Of a stretch of 64,000 nt of DNA, positions 52,009 to 61,538 are shown in pieces. The stretch spans positions 3,348,001 to 3,412,000 of the forward strand of contig NW_026570222.1 in assembly GCF_019649055.1 (NCBI RefSeq), in the 5' to 3' direction. Position 1 is the first letter of the stretch, and every line of letters starts with the position of its first letter. The stretch is from Paramacrobiotus metropolitanus (Eukaryota > Tardigrada > Eutardigrada > Parachela > Macrobiotidae). The notes under the pieces were generated by a model. The model had not been told where the DNA came from. It did not search any database and saw nothing but the letters and a program-made list of their open reading frames with translations. Both the position numbers and the translations under genes were made by a program.

Positions 52009-54067
52009 CTTCGATAAGAAGACGAGCAGCACAAATAGATATGATCAGTGGCACCTTTTGGCCTCGTCCAAACTCTCTGTCACCGCTTATGGCCGTTCGC
52101 CTGGCTGCTTTCGAAAACGGCGAACGCGTGCGTACTTATAGTGTGAGTGTCCGTAATAAAATATTATATGCCATACAGGCATACTACTCGCGATAAGTAT
52201 TTTTAATCATCAAGCAATCTATCTGCATAAAAAAATTTTGAAAAGAAGCCACAAATGGAACTGGAGTAGTGGAATGCTGCAAAGGCTGTAAAAACTGTGA
52301 AGTGTAGAGTGAAGTTATGAACAACAACAACACACAGCAAAAATGCCACTTCTTCCCATGTAAAACGAAATGCAGAGAGTCGAAGTGGCCCAAGTGGGAG
52401 TGGGTACACAACCGGAGCCGGACCACAGGCGAGCACTACCCGGCCAGAGCCGACCGTATACAAAGTTATCTAGCTACACACAAGCAATACGAGCCCCTCC
52501 GCCTTATGTACTACGTAATTTGTGAATGGTTCCACTGCCGTGACTACTGTCCTGTCCTATAGTAGTCACGATCGTACTGCACTACGACGTCACTATGACT
52601 CTTTCGTTATGTTTGCGCTTTGCGGAAAGACTTTGAAGCGATTTCATGTACTTACTTCTGCAGTAGTGACAACACCAGTTTGGAAGCGCCTTATGAATTA
52701 TGATACTACCTCAATTAATCCCTGGATAAGATTGCTGAGATAATTATAATATTACAGTACTTAATAATCATGTAAATTTGGGAACTGCAGTTATGGTTTA
52801 AGAGGTATTCTTGAAACTAATTGCAGTGATCGGGTGCTGTTTTATAATAATATTATATCGATTGCTGGCTGCAATACACTTCGCTGTTTCCCATACCAAA
52901 GCTAAAAGCAGGAAATCCAGATTTAGCTCAATCGGCGGATTCTGCGAAATTCGGAGACATCCCGACAATTTGTGCGCTATACTGCGTAAGTGCATGTATA
53001 AACTATAATGTACAGTAATAGCTTTTTACTTTTTAAGGGTGGCTTTTTTGTAGTTTTCTAATTCTCACAGTTCTTTGCAACGAGCGTATTGGGAAGTTAA
53101 GTTAGTTAACGATAAATAACTCATGTAAAGTTGACAACACTAAAAGCTTCGGCGCTTCGCTTTAATTTTCAGTAGCCTGTAACTAAACTAATTCATGGAG
53201 TGTTTTGGAGGCCAGCAAACCGGGAGTTAATAATTGTTAATTATTGCGTTCATTTTGCTAACTTTGCCCTTACAATTAGTTTTGTTCGGTTTACATTGTT
53301 GTATAACTTGCCTGCGCCGGAGACTAGATATTTTACTTAATTTTTATGTCCCTTATAATTATTAATACTATTTCTAGTGCTACCAGCTACAGTCTTGATT
53401 GTTGCACGCTTCTAACTTGTAAGGTAGCCGCTTCGAGTTTGAATGGTTGAACAACTTTAATTGCGGAGATATTTTATAGCGAATCCACAGCAGCAACTAG
53501 ATAAATTTTAATAGTAATTTTGCATTTTTATAACTAGTGGTAAATTGAAATGCGTATCGCGTAAGTATTTAAGCAAATACGTGATTTACTGCCTAGACGT
53601 AGCCAAATGGCCATATCGTTGGCGTTATAATTACAGTATTATTATGTGTATTACTATTGTGTAGCGATTAACCAATCACAAAACAGTGTTAACAAAAAAT
53701 ATAAAACGCCGTTGTGCAGTGGTGCTGCCTGATTTAACTGATCGACTTATTTTACAGCACTGTCGTTTGTTTTTGTATTTGAGTTAATATTGCGTTAGCG
53801 CTTAAATTATTAATTACAGAACTTTAACAGAACAATACAGTAACAATCAAATAAGTAAATCAAAGAAACGAAATATTAAAAATTAAAAGAAATATTAAAA
53901 ATAAAAATTAGTTCTACTGCCAAAGCTGCACCATATCTGATTATCTGTAGATTATATAATTATAATACGATCGTTTAGTGAACAATATAATATAAGTACA
54001 ATAAAAACAGAAAAAGGCAGGTACTATCAATGGTTGTATAATTTTCAGAAACTGCTACAAAATTGCT
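52009..54067. other. Divergent intergenic region, SLC26 copy C / CaMKK-like kinase
   Basis: About 2 kb between two divergent start codons. No supported coding exon. It contains a plausible core promoter for the kinase at 53672-53706. Confidence 0.5.
53672..53706 (+). promoter_or_regulatory. Candidate CCAAT + TATA core promoter of the kinase gene
   Basis: CCAAT at 53672-53676 lies 24 bp before TATAAAA at 53700-53706. A start of transcription would be expected near 53730, about 340 bp before the ATG at 54068. This is seen in sequence only, and TATA-like words are common in AT-rich DNA. Confidence 0.35.
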
Positions 54068-57000
54068 ATGGACACTGCAGTTTTATCGGAGATTGTAGAA
54101 GGAATGCCCCTGAATTTTTCCATTGGAAAACACCCTATTAATGATGGAAGTGGATCACCGTCTGTGGATGCATCTGAAAATTTGCCTTGTAATGCACATC
54201 CCGATGTGCACGGAAACTCCCCAAAGGTAGCGCTTCTGTTGTTTTTTTAATTCTGTGCATCATCGAAATTTTATGTTGCTTTTCGTGAAATTATTCGTAC
54301 GCTACTAATAAAATATTTTGTGGAGATAACTTGAGGAAAATTCAAGTTGTGGAGTGTGTAACGTGTTTGCGACGAGTTAATCGTCATTCGTCAGCCATGT
54401 ATGCGAAGTTGCGAACTAGCCATAAATAATAAATTTAACGAAAGTGCTATGCGCCCGGAAAATTCCGGGCACGCTGTCAAAAGGGTGTTTTTTATTAATT
54501 AAATGCACAGTAACCTTACTACATAAAATAATATTAACAGAACCAAAGATTTTCCTAAACTAATGGATAATATAAGTGAAATGTGATATGTGAAATGTCT
54601 TCCCTTTCGAAATTCTTAACCATCGGTGTCTGTTCACCAAGCGTATATAAAGTATTTGTTAGGAAAAATTAGAAGTATTTCTACTCGTATTGCACGTTAT
54701 TTTGCGCACAAAAGTATTCTTTGTATAATTTTGAGGGCGGCCATTAACACCAGGAGCGAGGTCATTAGTTCAGAAACAAGTTTCAAAAAGCTTGAATCTG
54801 TTAATAACAGATCTTGAGCTCTGCGATAACTGCGATTGGAAAATGTTCAGTACATACGGGTATAAAATTTATAATGCATGTTACCAACCCCCTGGAAAAT
54901 GCAAATTGAACGTTCACTTCTCACAAATCGAAATCCTGAAAGATTTAAAAAGCAAATGCTTTAGAAATTTTAGATTTTTTGTCTTTTGTTTATGTATCTG
55001 GCCAAATCTCATTAAAAAATACTTCAGCAGAAGAATCCATTGCAAAGAATTTAAGGCGGAAACATTAGTGTAAATAAGCGCTGTAAACAAAATTTTAACC
55101 GGTGTAACACCGGTTAAAATTTTGTTTACAGCGTAAGGTTTTATCTTAATTTCATTGGCTGCATTCCTCGAATTTTTGAAAGTCAATTCAAAGCGTTATG
55201 CCTTATGGCTTATGGTAATCTGCAATTTCGTAAGCAGCATTTCTTTTGGTTTGCAACCTACAAACAAACCCGTTCGTGCCCATCGCACCCTATCTTAAGT
55301 ACGAGTACTAAAAGCAATACGAGTAAGTACTAAAAATTTTAGCACTTTAGTAAGGGTATTGGGACCTAGATTCTTAAATGTACAGTAGCTTTGAAAATTT
55401 CGACGACAAATTTCCGGGCGCATAGCAAACTGACTACGCGGCCGGAAATTTTCCGGGCGCATAGCAATTTAACTATGCGGCCGGAAATTTTCCGGGCGCA
55501 TAGAAGTGACCTAAATTTAATTACGTGTACGTAACTAACAGTAAAGCGCAATTTGAATTACATGTGTTTCATTTTCATAGTTGGTTTAAAGTGGTTTTTA
55601 ATTTCTGTTTACGTCGTAATTTTTGTAGGTGAATGGAAGCGGGGATAGAATTGTCAGAGATTTGTCTGACGAATCCAGCAACCAGTCCATCGAGGTTACC
55701 GTCGTGCAGTTGCTACCAGACTTTGAAGGATCGTTAGAAGACATGGCCTTTGAAGCACCTGTCAGTTATACCGAAGAAGATTTGTGTAACTTGCAAAAAG
55801 AAATTATCGTGGATGAAGCTGTGGCCGCTACTGTTCTGCAAGAGCAGCCTGATTCACTGTCGACGGGATTTCTTCCTCCCTGTTTACTGCAAAAGATCGT
55901 GGATGCAACAGAGGACATTGACGGTTTGAATCCGGATACTGCGGTGAAGGCTTTCCAGCCATTACTGCGCACAAATCTTTCTACAAGGTACTGTACATTT
56001 ACGTGTATGAAAGTTAACCGTCTTTCTACAAGACTTTTTTAATGCTGTTCATAGTTTGTTCCTGTTGATGACTGGCAGTATCCAATATTTCAGAATAAAG
56101 CTGCAGTGCTCATTCAGCAAACCCAGTGCATCGGTATAATCTTACCATTAGTGAAAACCTTTTTAATACCGGTCAGATCGCCCAACACTATTTTAGCGTT
56201 ACCGGGTATAATTTCTACACTCAGCTCCTGAAATAGAAATTAAGTGGACCGGCTTTCGTCTCTTCTGGCATATAATTTGTACTTAAATTTATTTTACAAA
56301 ATTGACTCTGGCGGCATGCCCAGAGTCACACCCGGGACAGTACCAAATGGCCAACATGCTGTTGGCACGAAAAACTAACGGTCAGCCACCTAGCTGTGCT
56401 TTGGTTTCTTGTCAAACGGTAGTTGTCCCGCAGCAGCATCGCGCACTTCGAAGTAACATCCAGCTAAATTATATTAAGAGTGAGTAAAAGCAGAAGGTTC
56501 CTTTTCCGGTTCCTGTTTACGTAAAAAATGCACGTATACAAATTCATATGATTGCACTATACTTACCTAATCACTGGCTGAATTGGCTGCTGTAGGTTTT
56601 GATTTTTATGTGCAGTGACATTTGACGGCTGGCCGATGAAATAATTAATGGCCAAGGTTACATAGGCACGTGTTTATGAGCCGTTTTGTTGTTGTTTTTA
56701 TTATCGTTTACTGTTTTTATCTGCAGCTTATCTGTTACGAGCGAAGGGTTCATCCAGATGAACGATTACAAAATATCCTTTGATTCAATGGGAGGCGGTC
56801 GTCTGTCGGAAGTCCGTGTGGCATTTAATGAGAAGGACGGCCAACATTATGCTGTAAAAATACTATCCAGACGGAAGATGCAGTGTTACAATAAACTGCT
56901 GAGGTAATGGATTTTTATGAGGAAGTATTCATTGCTCTAACATCACATGACTTTTCGGTTGTAGTGGTTGCTTGTGCTCATATTATTGTTAATTTTTATA

Positions 57001-58363
57001 GGTCTTCGAGGAATCCTTTGGCTGAAACGTACAGAGAAATCGATGTTCTAAGAAAGTTGGATCATCCTAACATTATCCAGTTAGTTGAAGTGGTCGACAA
57101 TCCCACCGATGATAACATTTATATCGTGACGGAACTTCTTGATCAGGCATTGATGGATCTTCCGACAGGTATCATATGATCAAGTACTGCTGAATATGCT
57201 GTTTTTATTTATTTTTTGTTTGAGTAGTGATAAACGCCTTAAGGTGTCACGCGTGCCCAGATCTTTCGTTTACGTTTAAACTTTAAGTACAGTACTGTAA
57301 AGCTCGGAGCAGTGTTTGACTTTCTTTCTATTTGAATTGGTATACACGAGGCTTCGGCATGCGCCCCTGTGTCAATGCCAAAGTATTAACTGGTTTTAAT
57401 AAGACATCTTCTGCATTAACAATGTGATAAATTATTTTAACATGATTTTGTTGTTGATTTGGAGTCTACGTATTCAGTCCCCATAGTTTCAGTCCCCACA
57501 GATTGATTTTCTGGTTTCTGCCAACATTTATATTCATAGTTTACGTTACTTAGCTCACTACTGGCTAACAATAAAACAACATGGCATAATCGAAAAAAGC
57601 TTGTTTAGTGGCTATTTACAAGCCGTAGTTATAGTTTCCTTATTGCGGTTCTTTCAAATTTAAGTTTGTGTATTTTAAACATTGTTTGCTTTTTGTTTCA
57701 GAATCTCCGTTCCCTGAATCGGAAGCACGAAATTACTTCCAAGAGATCTTGGATGGTGTTGATTACTTGCACTCTCAGAAAGTTGTTCATCGAGATCTGA
57801 AACCGGATAATATGTTATTAAGTAAACAAGGCCGAGTAAAAATCGCTGACTTTGGATTCTGCGAAGAGGGCGGTTCCGATACCGAAGACTCAACTGGTAC
57901 AGAGTCAGACACCAGTAATTCTGATGCCGTCAACGAGCCGGAAGTATCCGCCGTGCACGGGACACCGGCATTTACGCCTCCGGAATGCCTTCGAACGACA
58001 AACAAGCCGGTTTCGGGCTACGCCCTGGACATGTGGTCACTGGGTGTGACTTTATATGCCCTAATCGTAGGAGATGTCCCGTTCAAAGGTGACTCTATGC
58101 CCCAGCTCTTCAAAGCAATCCTCAATGATTCTGTAGAGTTTCCCGCGGATGCTGACATTTCCCCTGAATTAAAAGATCTCCTTGCACGCTTGTTAACGAA
58201 GAATCCGAAGAGGCGGATTCGGATGGAAGATGTTAAGCTGCATCCTTGGCTGCAGACAGATAACCACGCGCCGGGCGGTGACGTCGGCAGTGGTGATGAC
58301 TGTAAAAATGGCGCTTTATCATCCGTTATTGAGAGAAAAGGAAGCCATCATCTGCGGTCGTAA
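54068..58363 (+). CDS. CaMKK-like serine/threonine protein kinase
   Basis: Calcium/calmodulin-dependent kinase kinases phosphorylate CaMKI/IV, AMPK and related kinases. Probable exons: 54068-54226, 55629-55987, about 56092-56131, about 56330-56470, about 56722-56905, 57001-57167 and about 57703-58363 (TAA). The first two join in phase; junctions between 55988 and 56760 are uncertain. The N-terminal 170 residues are acidic and disordered. The kinase domain has FIQMNDYKISF, then GGGRLSEVRVAF in the place of the glycine loop, YAVKILSRRK (catalytic Lys), REIDVLRKLDHPNIIQLVEV (typical CaMKK), VVHRDLKPDNMLL, KIADFG, GTPAFTPPECL, MWSLGVTLYALIVGDVPF and HPWLQ. The Arg-Pro insert is missing. The tail after HPWLQ is only about 40 residues and shows no calmodulin-binding helix, so regulation may be calcium-independent. 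An LKB1-pathway or plant GRIK-like upstream kinase is an alternative. A possible polyadenylation signal AATAAA is at 58751. Confidence 0.86.
54447..54474. repeat. Single copy of GCGCCCGGAAAATTCCGGG palindromic element
   Basis: CTATGCGCCCGGAAAATTCC is followed by GGGCACGC. It is related to the tandem units at 55408-55505 in the same intron and lies about 930 bp upstream of them. Confidence 0.65.
55079..55133. repeat. Perfect inverted repeat, 26-bp arms, 3-nt loop
   Basis: Arms 55079-55104 and 55108-55133 are exact reverse complements around TAA. The arm contains ACAAAATTTTAACCGG. It would form a very stable cruciform or RNA hairpin in the first intron of the kinase gene. Confidence 0.95.
55408..55505. 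repeat. Tandem palindromic repeat, about 38-bp units
   Basis: Two full units and one partial unit of AAATTTTCCGGGCGCATAGC plus a variable middle ending TATGCGGCCGG. Across unit boundaries the sequence is nearly self-complementary (CTATGCGGCCGGAAA against TTTTCCGGGCGCATAG). The small frame 55366-55551 on the minus strand is produced by this repeat and is not a gene. Confidence 0.85.
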
Positions 58364-60630
58364 CGGAAGATGATCTTATAAAAATGTGCATTGGGGATAG
58401 TTATTGTGTGGGATACATGTTTGTGGATTGTAAAATAATGATATAATTACGGCTGTTACATATATACGTACCAAAGTCCCGTTTATTTCAGAACTCTACG
58501 GATTAATTAACGTTAAATTTGTTGCTGTTAATGTTATTACTTTAACAGTACCTTGCTTTGTGTACATAATACGGATTACAGAGTCTTGCTGAAAATGCCA
58601 GACAACGTTTTTTTATTCTCAGATTCTGTATCCAGTTTTTCCTGTAAAATTACTGCTCCGCTCACTCAGATGTGCTTGTTTAACGCACAATGTTCTGTCA
58701 AATAATCTTGCAGCGGAGAGCGATGCGATATTCGTTGCTGACCAGTGATCAATAAAAATTATGCATATTGAACAGCTTTTTAATAGAAAGTAATTTTAAT
58801 AATGGGTTTTAAATTTGAGTGTTTTTACTGCTAGCAAGAGTGAAATTAATGTACGATTATGATCTTTTAACTAACCGTCAGTTTGAAGTACGAAATTTTA
58901 ATAATTTGTGAGGTTAATAACGAAGAGACCCTACTCTGCAATCACTGCTACTGACCAAAAAAGCCGTACTGTGCAATTGTTTGATTTGATTTGTTGTTTC
59001 GAAAACAGAACGGAAAGTGCGTTATGGCACGCATCTGTAGACCTCGTCTGCTACTTAAAGAATTTCCGGAATGTTTAAAATTAAAAAAACAATCTGATTC
59101 TTTAACATCTTTATTTTACTCTCATTTGGTCACCGCTAACGGCGGCCGGCCGGAAACTCTGTTCAAGCAGCGATCGGAAAAAATTTGGTAAAAAACGGGT
59201 TGCCGTACTCACGAAAGATCATTGGGACTAAAAAACCGATAGAAAAGTGTCCGTGTTTTCTACTGTTGTCTCCGCTTTCAAAAAAAAAACGTTCTCGTGC
59301 TTGATGCACCATTTACACCGTGGTGATCCTACAACGAATGGTAAAGAGTGTAGAATACCGATACAGCAGAGCAGACACAGCCGTACAGCTAAAGAAAAAA
59401 TAAATTTCACGGAATTTAATTTAACTGTAAATTTAACGGCTGTATAGATACTCTAAACCTTTTGCGTTGCTACATGTACAGGTACGCGATGCAAAATAAC
59501 GGTAAAAGTTATTGATTTAGTAGTTAGCAGTAGTTAGCATCCATCTACTCAAGTACGGTTTCCGGTCACCGGAAGTTTGTAAGTAAGTACTGTACAATAA
59601 TGTACCGCGCGCACCAAATGCACAATGCGCATGCTCATTGCGCGCCTTTTTGTTAATGCACTCTTTTAAACTGGAACGCGCAGAAGCGCGGTAGCAGTTT
59701 TAGCAAGAATCCTCAATCCTCATCGTGTCTGCCTAGAGCCTTTCTCGTCCTTCACTTTCAGTGACTTATCCTTTATAATAAAAGATTAAGAGGGGGCGTG
59801 ATCAGTGTGTCTGTCAAATCCCCCAGAATCGCAGAGTGGATCAATATTCAACATTTACGGATCATTCGATAGCGCTGATTTCGTAGATGAGCCCGCAACT
59901 TTCGGATTTCAAAAACAAACATCGTTTGAGAGAAAACTGTAAAAACCCTATCATACAAAGTCTACGGAACCCCAACACAACCAATCAGCGAAGACTTAAA
60001 GTAACTGCCTTGCTGCAGAGCTTGCGCGGGTTATATCGTGAAACAAAATTCGAAAAATTTTGTTTGTTTTGATGTATTTGGTCTGCAATGGCTTTAAGAA
60101 ACATTATATTAACAGCGGTGGGTTTAAGGATAATAAAATTTAGGCACAAGAAAGATTTAAGTTATTTTGACAACCGAACGCACAAACGACCCAGGAACTT
60201 AGGGAAGTGTCCCAAGTGAGCTGCATGCGTCGCGAATCTTGCTGGCAGCCTGGCAGTACCAATTATCAAGTAGCTGCGGGATGACGGTGGCTGCTTGATA
60301 CTTAGGTAAAGGCAGTGTTTTGCGGTAGTTTTAACCTAATCATTTCTCTGTTGACACTGTTTCTTTAGTTTCGTATTATACCGATGAAAGACGGTATTTT
60401 AAAATTAGTAATGAAAAACGGATATTTACAGAAGGCGAAACGGAGCTGCTGCGCGAGCGAGCTCGCTAAGCAGGAGGAGCAGCAACCAAGTGAGACATCG
60501 TTTGGCAGTTTTTTTCTTACAGTTTATCAGCCAGCTCTGCAAGACTGCAACAATTGAACCTTTTATAGTTAGTTAAGTATTAAGTAGTTAGTTGGTGTGG
60601 GATTGCCACTTGCCGCTGGAAAAAAATCAC
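58364..60630. other. Intergenic DNA downstream of the kinase gene
   Basis: No supported gene. An A/T-rich 3' region with AATAAA at 58751. Small frames at 58991-59191 and 59247-59447 match nothing known. A 12-bp palindrome AGCGAGCTCGCT lies near 60455-60470. Confidence 0.5.
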
Positions 60631-61098
60631 TTACCGTAATTATCGAATTTGCACCCCTGGGGTGCAAAAGTTCAAACGTCCTGGAGTAGGGGGTCTTATT
60701 TCGGGGATGAGGCGTTATTTCTGGGGGTGGTACTATTTTTCAAACGGTATTTTTCAGAAGGGGACGTTTATTTTTCAAACAACTGCGCATTCTGTTCCAT
60801 TGAAATTGAACGCAGTAGATACCGGTGTTTGCAGTTTCAGAACCTTACGAGCAGCATTCTGAAGCATAGCACCGAATTATTTTTGTGACCGTTTACTGTT
60901 TATTAATTACATCATAGCAGTTATTATGAAGCAATTGGCCTTATATCTATCATTTCGTGGCGCTTAACATTTAATAACACCCCCATGGGAGGCAAATTCG
61001 GGGAGGAGCTATTTTTCAAACGGGTTATGGGAGGGGGCTTACTTATTACGGAGAGTGCCTTATTATGCGGGGAGGGGCAAATTCGATAATTACGGTAA
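60631..61098. mobile_element. MITE-like non-autonomous DNA transposon
   Basis: About 468 bp bounded by 22-bp perfect terminal inverted repeats, beginning TTACCGTAATTATCGAATTT at 60631-60652 and its reverse complement at 61077-61098. If the TA inside each end is the target duplication (60632-60633 and 61096-61097), the element proper starts CCGTAATTA and ends TAATTACGG. The interior is G-rich on this strand and has short repeated words (TATTTTTCAAACGG at about 60736, 60769 and 61010). It carries no transposase frame, so it must be mobilised by another element. The superfamily is undetermined; a TA duplication would fit several. Confidence 0.85.
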
Positions 61099-61538
61099 TT
61101 CGGTAATAACTTAGTTTTTGTCAGCGAAGTTAACTGTATTAGCAAATGCGGTAATTTTTATTTTAACTGCATTTATCTTTTATTTTAACTGCATTTATCA
61201 TCAGGCAGCAGTCGATTTCCTCTGCGCACTTTGCGCGGTGTCAGCCATACTACCGTAGAAGTATAGGTAATTTTACCAGTACACTTGCAAGTTGCAACAC
61301 ATAATCGAATTTAAAATATAGAATTTATAATTATGATCCGTATTCTTCCTATTAGTACAGTATCTCAATCATAATTTGAGTCTTAGCAGCCTGTATATAA
61401 CGTAAATTATTTGTAGCTGATTTGTTCCGCGCAGTTTGCGCGGGGTCTACTAGTATTGAATATTACTTACTTAATTGTACAACACATCGCTTGCACTTGA
61501 ATATTATTTCGATTATCTGGACTCTGGAGTTTTAGATA
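61099..61538. other. Intergenic DNA upstream of the right-edge repeat protein
   Basis: Contains a 2x duplication of TTTTATTTTAACTGCATTTA at about 61156-61199. The words GCGCACTTTGCGCGG (61216) and GCGCAGTTTGCGCGG (61428) recur. It should hold the promoter and 5' UTR of the next gene. Confidence 0.5.
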
